This document shows, piece after piece, positions 1 to 5,735 of a DNA stretch of 7,577 nucleotides. The notes beneath the pieces were generated by a model, which was given only the letters and a program-made list of their open reading frames with translations, had not been told where the DNA came from and searched no databases. A program made the translations under genes and the position numbers. How positions within the stretch are numbered: position 1 is the first letter of the stretch; each line of letters opens with the position of its first letter. The DNA is taken from NCBI GenBank assembly GCA_947644475.1, contig CANRZQ010000128.1:1-7577 (forward strand). The letters run 5' to 3'. This DNA is from an uncultured Muribaculaceae bacterium. Its GTDB lineage: Bacteria; Bacteroidota; Bacteroidia; Bacteroidales; Muribaculaceae.

Positions 1-124
1 CGATTTTATATGTGAGCACTCGCGTCTTGCCCGACCCGGCTCCGGCTATCACCAGTTGCGGGCCGTCGCAATATTCCACGGCAGCGCGCTGCTGGTCGTT
101 GAGTTGCGATAGATAGTTTTCCAT
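1..124 (-). CDS. UvrD/PcrA-type superfamily 1 DNA helicase, N-terminus (cut by window edge)
   Basis: Only the first 41 codons are inside the window, read leftwards from the ATG at 124-122. The peptide opens with a Q-motif-like LNDQQRAAV (residues 8-16) and then a Walker A loop, AGAGSGKT (27-34), in which Lys33 and Thr34 would bind the ATP phosphates and magnesium. This pairing within the first 35 residues is typical of ATP-dependent 3'-5' SF1A helicases (UvrD, PcrA, Rep), which act in repair and replication restart; RecB or AddA would usually diverge here. The start codon follows the TAA of the upstream small gene with no base between them (TAAATG), which suggests translational coupling and one shared transcript. 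The family call is firm, but the fragment cannot tell UvrD, PcrA and Rep apart, so no symbol is given. Confidence 0.88.
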   Translation of the reverse strand, partial: MENYLSQLNDQQRAAVEYCDGPQLVIAGAGSGKTRVLTYKI

Positions 125-310
125 TTACCAGAATTTGTTGAATTCGGGCGAGTATTCAAATCCGGCCTCGGCGAGACGGCGTTCGAGGTCGGGACGGGAG
201 ATGTGCATGTCGTCGCACAAGGCGTCGAGCGAGGGATATATGTCGCGCAGTTTCGTGTTGATGAAACTGAGCAGCATTGCGGGATTTTCCGGAAGGTCGG
301 TATAGTTCAT
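125..310 (-). CDS. DUF4250-family small protein
   Basis: This is a complete 61-residue protein of unknown function. It begins MNYTDLPENPAMLLS and carries the pattern I associate with DUF4250: N-P-x-M-L-L-S (residues 9-15), then NTKLRD (18-23), YPSLDALCDD (25-34) and a C-terminal EYSPEFNKFW (52-61). The middle, with a predicted helix-turn-helix-like spacing (LDALCDDMHISRPDLERRL, 28-46), could be a small DNA-binding fold, but that is inference. There is no signal peptide or membrane segment. It is the first gene of a two-gene unit with the helicase, whose ATG abuts this stop codon, so the two products are probably made together. A near-consensus Bacteroidetes promoter lies about 80 bases upstream. 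The family was recognised from memory of conserved residues. Confidence 0.8.
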   Translation of the reverse strand: MNYTDLPENPAMLLSFINTKLRDIYPSLDALCDDMHISRPDLERRLAEAGFEYSPEFNKFW

Positions 311-346
311 TTCAAATATATATCTAAAAATGAATTATCAATGTAG

Positions 347-367
347 GGACGCACGGCTCGTGCGTCC
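347..367. repeat. Perfect 9-bp palindrome, REP-like, in the leader of the DUF4250-helicase unit
   Basis: GGACGCACG and CGTGCGTCC are perfectly complementary around a 3-base loop. The hairpin lies between the promoter at 389-419 and the DUF4250 start at 310, so it should be in the 5' untranslated leader of that mRNA. No U-run follows on the minus strand, so it is not a simple terminator. The compact GC-rich palindrome with a GTAGGGACGCAC-type edge resembles dispersed REP-like intergenic elements; whether it recurs in this genome cannot be seen here. Confidence 0.7.
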
Positions 368-388
368 GCGGCAAAGGTCAATTTTTTA

Positions 389-419
389 CAAAATTACTGT
401 TTTTTCTCCAATCGTCAAA
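389..419 (-). promoter_or_regulatory. Bacteroidetes-type promoter for the DUF4250-helicase unit
   Basis: On the minus strand, TTTG (bases 419-416) is followed after 19 bases by TAATTTTG (396-389). This fits the Bacteroidetes primary sigma factor consensus of TTTG about 19-21 bases upstream of TAnnTTTG at both elements. Transcription would start near 383, giving a leader of roughly 70 bases that includes the palindrome at 347-367. The assignment is by motif match and spacing only. Confidence 0.65.
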
Positions 420-427
420 ATATAAAG

Positions 428-483
428 ACAGGAGAACAGGAGAATCGGGAGGGTTTAATCTCCTGTTTCTCCTGTTCTCTTGT
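428..483. terminator. Long 24-bp imperfect hairpin downstream of the secreted protein gene (probable bidirectional terminator)
   Basis: The arms 428-451 and 460-483 pair over 24 positions with an 8-base loop. On the + strand there is one T-T mismatch and two G-T wobbles. The left arm starts with two adjacent copies of the 8-mer ACAGGAGA. Leftward transcripts from the gene ending at 534 would meet this stem about 50 bases after the stop, followed by TCTTTATATTTT, a moderately U-rich tail. Rightward, TGTTTTATAA follows. It most likely separates that gene from the promoter immediately beyond it. The stem is unusually long and its tail weak for a textbook terminator, so it may instead be a dispersed element used as one. 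Confidence 0.55.
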
Positions 484-493
484 TTTATAAGGT

Positions 494-512
494 CGCAAGC
501 CGGAGGCTCGCG
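494..512. repeat. Short GC-rich palindrome just past the secreted protein gene
   Basis: CGCAAGCC and GGCTCGCG pair around a GGA loop as an 8-bp stem with a single mismatch, which becomes a G-U wobble in RNA of the minus strand. It starts about 22 bases after the stop codon of the gene ending at 534. No U-run follows, so alone it would not terminate; it could protect the mRNA 3' end or be another REP-like element, as it lies with two other palindromes in one 223-base gap. Confidence 0.5.
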
Positions 513-533
513 TTCCTAAGCGTTACTGCTTAA

Positions 534-2351
534 TTAGTCAACGAGGACTTTGGTGGCTTTGCCGCCGGCCACGCGGATGTAGATGCCGGTGGAGGGGTTG
601 GCCACTTCTACGCCTTGGAGGTTGAAGTAGCGGGCTGCTGCGTCGGCGGCCTCGATGTCGGCGATGCCGGAGGTCGAGGTCACGTTCAGGGTCATGCCTT
701 CGTCGCCTTTCACAACGGTGATTTTGTATTCGCCGTTTGCGCCTTCGAAGGTGATTTTGCCGATTTCGTCGTAGTCGTAGTCGAGGTCGGTGGTCTCACC
801 CACTTTTACAGTGCCGTCGGCAGTCATGAATGTAGCCCATTCAAATTCTTCGCCGAGTGCTTCGGAGATAGCGAAAGCCTTTTCGCCGTTGAATTCGGCG
901 GTGTAGGTATAGGTGTCTACGCCGTCAAATTCCATTTTGGGAGCGTTGTCATAGTTCCAGGCGTTGAATTCGCCGGCGATGTAGAGGTTGAATTCTACCG
1001 GCTCGTAAGCGATGGGGAAGAATTGGATAACAACGGGGTCGCTGTCGGAATTCTGGCGTACGGATACGTAGGCTGTCACGTTGTAAAGGCCGGGTTCTAC
1101 GGAAGCGATCTTGAACTGGTTGTAGAAGTTGGCGGTAACGAAGCCTTCGGGCTGATCTTCGTTTTCAAGTGTGCCGGTGAAATTTTTGTTGTCGGCGGGA
1201 GTTGCTTCGTCAAATGTCACTTCTTGCAGGGTCATGAACTGGCACTGCATGGCCTCTGTGGTGTATTCGAGCATGTAGCCGTTGGTGGGCATGGGTTCGG
1301 GAAGTTCAACGCCGCTTTCAGCCACAGTGTATCCTGCGGGCGATGCAAGTTGGTAGAGGCCTTTGAAATTGTCGACGGTAGCGGTCCATCCGGCAGCAAG
1401 TTTGTCGCCGACAGCAGGAGCAAAGTTGTACGGGTAGATCATGCCATAGCAGAAATTGGCGAGGTCGTATACGTAGTTGTATGCGCCGTTCTTGTAGGTT
1501 ACGACAACTTCGGTGTCAATCACAACTTGTGCGCCCTTGGTCTGCTGCATCACCTGGTTGATGGATTTGATTACGGGCATTATCTTGAAGTCGGCGGAAG
1601 CGGCGGCAGATACCTCTTCACCAACATATGCCACTGCTGTGAGGGTGAAGTCTTCGGTTTCGTTCACGACGATTTCACCTGTGTATTTGTCGGAAGACTT
1701 GTCGGGGGTGTCGCCGTCGAGGGTGTAGTAGATTTCAGCACCTTCGGTAGCACATTCGATAGCAATCTTGTCACCTACCTTCACATAGCCGCCGTTGGGG
1801 TCGATGACGGGCTTGGCAACGGCAGGAGCCTCACCGGCAGTGTAGGTTACGGTAATATAAGAAAAACGGATTTGTTTTGTCGCGTTAAGTGTAAGAGCGT
1901 CGGTAACAGAACCAGTCCATGTGATAGGATTGGTAGCACCGGAGCCGGAGCCGGATACAGTGCCGACAGCTGTTTCTCCAACTTTGGCTGTGAAATTGCC
2001 TTTGGAGTTGGAAATTGTCTGCACATAAATTTTTTCGATAGTTGTGCCAGAAGCAGGTGTTATTGTGAGATTGGCACCTTGGAACCAGCGAACGCCATTG
2101 CCATATGCGCCAGGAACATTTCCAGAGGAACCTTTGTCAAATTCTAAGGTTATGTTTCCTTCTGTGAATTTAATGCCACAAAGCGATTGGTTAATGTCAG
2201 TGTTTGAGCCTTGTGTGTTCGATCCATCCTTGTTGACCAATTTAGTTCCTGTTTGGCCTGTGAATTCAGGAGCGATGAATGTTGCTTCATCGGCGGAAGC
2301 GAAGGCTCCGATGCCGAGGACAGCAGCGCAGGTGAGTAAAAATTTTTTCAT
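534..2351 (-). CDS. Secreted multidomain protein with chitobiase-like, OB-like and CBM48/SusE-like modules and a C-terminal sorting tail
   Basis: This 605-residue protein has a signal peptide at residues 1-20 (MKKFLLTCAAVLGIGAFASA), so it is exported. Modules read from the sequence are as follows. About 22-172 is a beta-sandwich ending in ITVTYTAG, a common Bacteroidetes surface module. About 178-256 is a CHB_HEX_C-type domain, with the typical YYTLDGDTPDKSS (208-220). About 258-450 contains an OB-fold-like stretch with VGDKLAAG and NFKGLYQLASP (314-338). About 453-556 is an E-set-like module containing LYIAGEFNAW (456-465), reminiscent of the glycan-binding CBM48 or SusE/F lead strand. Residues 561-605 form a tail with YFNLQG and GIYIRVAGGKATKVLV, resembling type IX sorting domains. 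No catalytic motif was found, so a binding or structural surface role is inferred. Codons are less GC-biased toward the N-terminus. It has its own weak promoter after the neighbour's terminator. Confidence 0.75.
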   Translation of the reverse strand: MKKFLLTCAAVLGIGAFASADEATFIAPEFTGQTGTKLVNKDGSNTQGSNTDINQSLCGIKFTEGNITLEFDKGSSGNVPGAYGNGVRWFQGANLTITPASGTTIEKIYVQTISNSKGNFTAKVGETAVGTVSGSGSGATNPITWTGSVTDALTLNATKQIRFSYITVTYTAGEAPAVAKPVIDPNGGYVKVGDKIAIECATEGAEIYYTLDGDTPDKSSDKYTGEIVVNETEDFTLTAVAYVGEEVSAAASADFKIMPVIKSINQVMQQTKGAQVVIDTEVVVTYKNGAYNYVYDLANFCYGMIYPYNFAPAVGDKLAAGWTATVDNFKGLYQLASPAGYTVAESGVELPEPMPTNGYMLEYTTEAMQCQFMTLQEVTFDEATPADNKNFTGTLENEDQPEGFVTANFYNQFKIASVEPGLYNVTAYVSVRQNSDSDPVVIQFFPIAYEPVEFNLYIAGEFNAWNYDNAPKMEFDGVDTYTYTAEFNGEKAFAISEALGEEFEWATFMTADGTVKVGETTDLDYDYDEIGKITFEGANGEYKITVVKGDEGMTLNVTSTSGIADIEAADAAARYFNLQGVEVANPSTGIYIRVAGGKATKVLVD

Positions 2352-2382
2352 AAATAAGATTTATTAGTTAATGAAATTATTG

Positions 2383-2390
2383 CAAAAATA
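2383..2390 (-). promoter_or_regulatory. -7 element of the secreted protein gene
   Basis: On the minus strand TATTTTTG (bases 2390-2383) matches TAnnTTTG about 32 bases before the start codon, implying a leader of about 25 bases. I find no TTTG at the expected -33 distance; that position is occupied by the stem of the preceding terminator. Promoter strength is therefore doubtful, or it needs an activator. Confidence 0.45.
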
Positions 2391-2392
2391 CG

Positions 2393-2432
2393 AAAAAATG
2401 CTAAGCGCAGGGTGTAATATTCCCCGCGCTTA
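2393..2432 (-). terminator. Intrinsic terminator of the secreted endonuclease-family gene
   Basis: On the minus strand, 2432-2422 and 2412-2402 form an 11-bp stem (TAAGCGCGGGG against the CCCTGCGCTTA side) with one G-U wobble and a 9-base loop. TTTTTT (2398-2393) follows within four bases. It begins 14 bases after the TAA at 2446-2448. Stem, loop and U-run all fit Rho-independent termination. The U-run directly abuts the -7 element of the next gene. Confidence 0.8.
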
Positions 2433-2445
2433 ACATTAATTAATA

Positions 2446-3477
2446 TTACTTTACAGTTTTTACGAGGAATACCTCGGTGGGGAAGTGGTCGGAATAGCCG
2501 TTGAGATACATGCCGGCCGAATAAGTGCGGCGCGGATAGCCCTGGCGGTTGCCCTCGGTGTCTTTGAGGAACTCGCGGTTGAACACCTCGGCGCGGAGGA
2601 AATGCCAGCGGTCATCGGGTGTGTTGACGAGGTTGCCGGAGAGGATAATCTGGTCGAAAAGGTTCCACGACGACTTGTAGGCGAGCGTTCCGATACCTTT
2701 GTCGAGCATCGACCACCATGGATTGAAGAAGCCGTGAGCCTCTACGCCGTCTTTTTTCTTCTTGGCTCCAAGCACCTTGGCGCAAGATTTGTCCATAGGG
2801 TCGTCGTTAAGGTCGCCCATTATAATCACGCCCATGTCGGGGTTGATGGCCCAGAGCGAGTCGGCGATAGCCTTGGAGAGGGCAGCGGCGGCCTCGCGCG
2901 AGGGCGACGATTTTTCCTGTCCGCCAAGACGCGATGGCCAGTGGTTTACGATAAACGCCATAGGCTCGCCCAAGAGTCGGCCGACGACACACATTTGGTC
3001 GCGTGTGCGGAATTTCACTGCTGTGAGGCGGTGGTTGGTGACGTTTTCGAGGAAGAAATATTTTGGGTTGTAGAGGAGTCCGACGTCGACGCCGCGGGCA
3101 TCGGGCGAGTCGTGGTGCACCACTTGCAGATTCCATGCGGCAATCTGCGGATCGGCTACAAGGTCGTCGAGCACAGACTTGTTCTCAATTTCTGAAACGC
3201 CTATCACGGCCGGGCCCATTGGAGTGATTTTCGATGTCATCTGCGAGATGGCATAGGCCAGGTTGTTGATTTTGTTCCAGTACTTGACACCGTTCCACTG
3301 GCGAGAGCCTGCGGGTGTGAACTCCGCGTCGCGGTTCTCGGGATTGTTCGGAATCGTGTCGAACAGGTTTTCAAGGTTGTAGAAAGCGACGCCTGCGGCA
3401 GCCATCTTGCGGCCCTGCGCCATCGTTGCAGCCGAGCACATAAGCAGGGCTGCCAGAAGTAACGGGATACGCTTCAT
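2446..3477 (-). CDS. Secreted endonuclease/exonuclease/phosphatase (EEP) family protein
   Basis: The 343-residue protein belongs to the metal-dependent EEP superfamily, which hydrolyses phosphodiester or phosphate bonds. The signature residues appear in order: FYNLENLFD with Asn34, the metal-ligand Glu96 in IGVSEIEN, Asp131 in RGVDVGLLYNP, His179 in VNHWPSR, Asp222 and Asn224 in MGDLNDDP, Asp275 in FDQII, and the catalytic Asp330-His331 pair in GYSDHFP. The set is complete, so the enzyme should be active. A signal peptide covers about residues 1-20 (hydrophobic LLLAALLMCSAAT, cleavage near AMAQ). The lone Cys14 follows Met, not Gly/Ala/Ser, so a lipoprotein is unlikely. Substrate is open: extracellular DNA or RNA, a phospholipid or a phosphorylated sugar all fit the fold. 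It is a single-gene unit with its own promoter and a strong terminator. Confidence 0.88.
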   Translation of the reverse strand: MKRIPLLLAALLMCSAATMAQGRKMAAAGVAFYNLENLFDTIPNNPENRDAEFTPAGSRQWNGVKYWNKINNLAYAISQMTSKITPMGPAVIGVSEIENKSVLDDLVADPQIAAWNLQVVHHDSPDARGVDVGLLYNPKYFFLENVTNHRLTAVKFRTRDQMCVVGRLLGEPMAFIVNHWPSRLGGQEKSSPSREAAAALSKAIADSLWAINPDMGVIIMGDLNDDPMDKSCAKVLGAKKKKDGVEAHGFFNPWWSMLDKGIGTLAYKSSWNLFDQIILSGNLVNTPDDRWHFLRAEVFNREFLKDTEGNRQGYPRRTYSAGMYLNGYSDHFPTEVFLVKTVK

Positions 3478-3503
3478 TTTTAAGGTTGAATGAAATTTTG
3501 ACG

Positions 3504-3534
3504 CAAAAGTACGTATAATAATTCAAATCAACAA
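3504..3534 (-). promoter_or_regulatory. Promoter of the secreted EEP gene
   Basis: On the minus strand TTG (3534-3532) is followed after 20 bases by TACTTTTG (3511-3504), a full match to TAnnTTTG. Transcription would start near 3498, giving a leader of about 20 bases before the ATG at 3477. The upstream element is only a three-base match, so the -7 box carries most of the evidence. Confidence 0.6.
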
Positions 3535-3541
3535 TAGTTTT

Positions 3542-3621
3542 GAGGGCCGCCGGCCGATTTCAACCGAAATATTTCGAAATAAATCGATTTAAGTCGAGAG
3601 GAGTCGATTGACGGCGGCCTC
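3542..3621. repeat. GC-rich inverted repeat enclosing six CGA triplets phased every 10 bases
   Basis: The triplet CGA occurs at 3555, 3565, 3575, 3585, 3595 and 3605, each exactly 10 bases from the last, with mostly A/T bases after it in the first four units. Units overlap small palindromes such as CGAAATATTTCG (3565-3576) and AAATCGATTT (3581-3590). The array is bracketed by GGCCGCCG (3545-3552) and its exact complement CGGCGGCC (3612-3619), extended by GAG/CTC-type pairing with a one-base bulge. It sits between the two divergent promoters. A helically phased protein-binding array, bent DNA, a folded RNA or a small non-autonomous element are all possible; I do not recognise it as a named element. 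Confidence 0.6.
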
Positions 3622-3654
3622 GTTAAGAATTTTTTGTGAAAAATGTTATTTTTT

Positions 3655-3686
3655 TTTGCCCAATACAAATTTAATGTCTAAATTCG
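3655..3686 (+). promoter_or_regulatory. Promoter of the alpha-glucan operon
   Basis: TTTG (3655-3658), at the end of a run of nine T bases, is followed after exactly 20 bases by TAAATTCG (3679-3686), a one-mismatch version of TAnnTTTG. Transcription would start near 3692 and leave a leader of about 70 bases before the ATG at 3763. The imperfect -7 box may mean moderate or regulated expression. Confidence 0.5.
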
Positions 3687-3762
3687 CATAAATCTTAGCA
3701 GTGCCTCTCCCTCATCCGAAAAAAATACATCTGAATCGAACAACCTAAAATCTATATTATTC

Positions 3763-5727
3763 ATGAGTTATCTTAAATTCGATAAGAATCTACTCATCAA
3801 CCTCGAACAATCACTGCCCAAGGAAATGCTGCGCACAAACCAAGCCGGTGCTTACCACTGCACCACGCTTGCCGGCTGCAACACCCGCAAGCAGCACGGC
3901 CTGTTTGTGGTTCCCATCCCCGAGATGGGCAACAAGCCGCATGTGCTGCTGTCGAGCCTCGACGAGACAGTGATTCAGCACGGCGCGCCCTTCAACCTGG
4001 GGCTGCACCGATATCAAGGTGGTGTCTACAATCCCAACGGACATAAATATATCCGTGAGTTCGACTGTGAAAGCGTGCCGCGCACCACATTCCGCGTGGG
4101 CGGCGTGATTCTTACCAAGGAGAAAATATTTATCTCCCACGAAAACCGTATCCTCATCCGTTATACCCTCGTGGAGGCCCATTCGGCCACCACGCTTCAA
4201 TTCCGGCCTTTCCTCGCTTTCCGCGAGAGCAACTCGCTATGCGTGGCCAACGACGCCCTCAACCGCGAAATCCTCCCGGTCGACAACGGTGTGGCAACAT
4301 GCATGTACGAGGGATTTCCCACGCTCTACATGCAGTTCTCGCGCAAGCCGCAATGGGTCGACGACCCCCACTGGTATAAGAACATAGAATATGTAAAGGA
4401 CCTCGAGCGCGGTGTGCCTTACACCGAAGACCTCTGGGTGCCGGGCTATTTCGAGATACCTATCAAGAAAGGCGAGTCGATAATCTTCTCGGCAGGCGTG
4501 AGCGAGGTGTCGCCCCGCTCGCTGGCAAAGATGTATGAGAAGGAGATAGCGTCGCGCACTCCGCGCACATCGTTCTACAACTGCCTCAAAAATGCCGCCA
4601 AGCAATTCTACCTCACCGACAAGGACGGCCACTTCGTGATATCGGGATATCCCTGGGGCGTGGTGCTGGCGCGTAATACAATGATGGCTCTTCCCGGCCT
4701 GACCCTTGCCATCGACCACCGCAAGGACTTTGAGGAAATCATGGCCACAGCCGCCGACGCCTTGCGCCGCTTCATGGAGAAGGGCGAACTGTCTGACCGC
4801 CTGCATGGCATCGACCTTCCCGATATCCCGCTCTGGGCAGCATGGGCCATACAGCAGTATGCAAAATCAGAGGGCGACGATGCGGCCCGCAAGTTATATA
4901 TGGAATTCCTTGCCGAGATAGCCGACTATATCCTCGACAACCGCCATCCAAACCTTCGCGTCGACGCCAACACACATCTTCTCTCCACAATCGGAACGTC
5001 GACTCCCGTATCGTGGATGAACTCGATGCTTAACGGCGTGCCAGTGATTCCGCGCACCGGCTACCTCGTGGAGTTCAACGCATTGTGGTACAATGCCCTT
5101 ATGTTTGCGGCATCGCTTGCCGAGGCCGACCCCGCGATGGCCGACCGCCGCATCCGCTGGGCCGAGGCGGCAGAGGCAATGAAGAAGCCCTTTGTCGACA
5201 CATTCCTCAACGATTACGGCTACCTTTACGACTATGTCAACGGCTCGTATGCCGACCCGCAGGTGCGCCCCAACATGGCCGTGGCCATAGGCCTCGACTA
5301 CTCGCCCCTCGACCGCCGGCAGCGCAAAGGCGTGCTCGATATCGTGACGCGCGAACTGCTCACCCCCAAGGGCCTGCGCACACTCTCGCCAAAATCGTAC
5401 GGCTACCGCCCCAACTACCAAGGCTCGCCTGCCGACCGCGAACTTGCCCTCCATCAGGGTCCCGCCCGCCCATGGCTCATCGGCTTCTATGCCGACGCAT
5501 ATATTAAGGTGTTCGGCCTTTCCGGCGTAAGTTACATCGACCGCATGCTCATCGGCTTCGAAGATGAGATGACCGAAGGATGCATCGGCTCGCTCTCGCA
5601 ACTCTACGACGGCAATCCGCCTTACACCGGCCGCGGCGCCATCTCACACGCCACAAATGTGGCAGAGGTGCTCCGTGCAACACGTACAATCAAACGACTC
5701 AATGCAGCCCTAACTCCTAATACCTGA
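3763..5727 (+). CDS. Glycogen debranching enzyme homologue (amylo-alpha-1,6-glucosidase family, GH133-like)
   Basis: The 654-residue cytoplasmic protein has the two-domain plan of prokaryotic debranching enzymes. The N-terminal beta domain (about 1-250) carries LRTNQAGAYHCTTLAGCNTRKQHGLFV (23-49), the equivalent of the usual TNGLGGY...GxNTRRYHGLL. The (alpha/alpha)6 barrel (about 270-645) carries SGYPWGVVLARNTMMALPGL (294-313), PVSWMNS (415-421), PRTGYLVEFNALWYNAL (430-446), RPNMAVAI (502-509), GLRTLSP (537-543) and LHQGPARPW (563-571). Family members remove alpha-1,6-linked glucose from glycogen branch points. Two Asp residues that I expect in the consensus (GRDT and TWMD) are Asn305 and Asn420 here, so activity may be altered. 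There is no signal peptide. It is first in a tight operon, 8 bases before the glycosyltransferase gene. The 3763 ATG gives full N-terminal family coverage and follows an A/T-rich leader. Confidence 0.87.
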   Translation: MSYLKFDKNLLINLEQSLPKEMLRTNQAGAYHCTTLAGCNTRKQHGLFVVPIPEMGNKPHVLLSSLDETVIQHGAPFNLGLHRYQGGVYNPNGHKYIREFDCESVPRTTFRVGGVILTKEKIFISHENRILIRYTLVEAHSATTLQFRPFLAFRESNSLCVANDALNREILPVDNGVATCMYEGFPTLYMQFSRKPQWVDDPHWYKNIEYVKDLERGVPYTEDLWVPGYFEIPIKKGESIIFSAGVSEVSPRSLAKMYEKEIASRTPRTSFYNCLKNAAKQFYLTDKDGHFVISGYPWGVVLARNTMMALPGLTLAIDHRKDFEEIMATAADALRRFMEKGELSDRLHGIDLPDIPLWAAWAIQQYAKSEGDDAARKLYMEFLAEIADYILDNRHPNLRVDANTHLLSTIGTSTPVSWMNSMLNGVPVIPRTGYLVEFNALWYNALMFAASLAEADPAMADRRIRWAEAAEAMKKPFVDTFLNDYGYLYDYVNGSYADPQVRPNMAVAIGLDYSPLDRRQRKGVLDIVTRELLTPKGLRTLSPKSYGYRPNYQGSPADRELALHQGPARPWLIGFYADAYIKVFGLSGVSYIDRMLIGFEDEMTEGCIGSLSQLYDGNPPYTGRGAISHATNVAEVLRATRTIKRLNAALTPNT

Positions 5728-5735
5728 AACGCGAC

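Noticed and set aside
313..320. TATATTTG on the minus strand as the DUF4250 promoter -7 box
   Set aside because: It matches TAnnTTTG but ends two bases before the start codon, so transcription would begin at or inside the ATG; the site at 389-419 has both boxes and a sensible leader.
615..2147. Open frame of 510 codons on the + strand opposite the secreted protein gene
   Set aside because: It is rich in Val, Gly, Phe and Cys in the manner of an antisense shadow, has no recognisable domain, and the opposite strand has a signal peptide, known modules and a promoter.
3418..3477. Lipoprotein signal on the EEP protein (Cys14 in the hydrophobic stretch)
   Set aside because: The residue before Cys is Met, which does not fit the lipobox, and the charge and hydrophobic pattern fit an ordinary signal peptide cleaved near residue 20.
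3612..3635. GC-rich arm followed by a T-run as a + strand terminator
   Set aside because: No + strand gene lies upstream to be terminated, and the T-run starts about ten bases after the stem.
3649..3657. Run of nine T bases as a phase-variable promoter tract
   Set aside because: The run lies upstream of and within the -33 box, so gain or loss of a T would not change spacing to the -7 box; nothing else suggests switching.
4894..5601. Open frame of 235 codons on the - strand opposite the debranching homologue
   Set aside because: Antisense shadow of a GC-rich gene, with no family motif.
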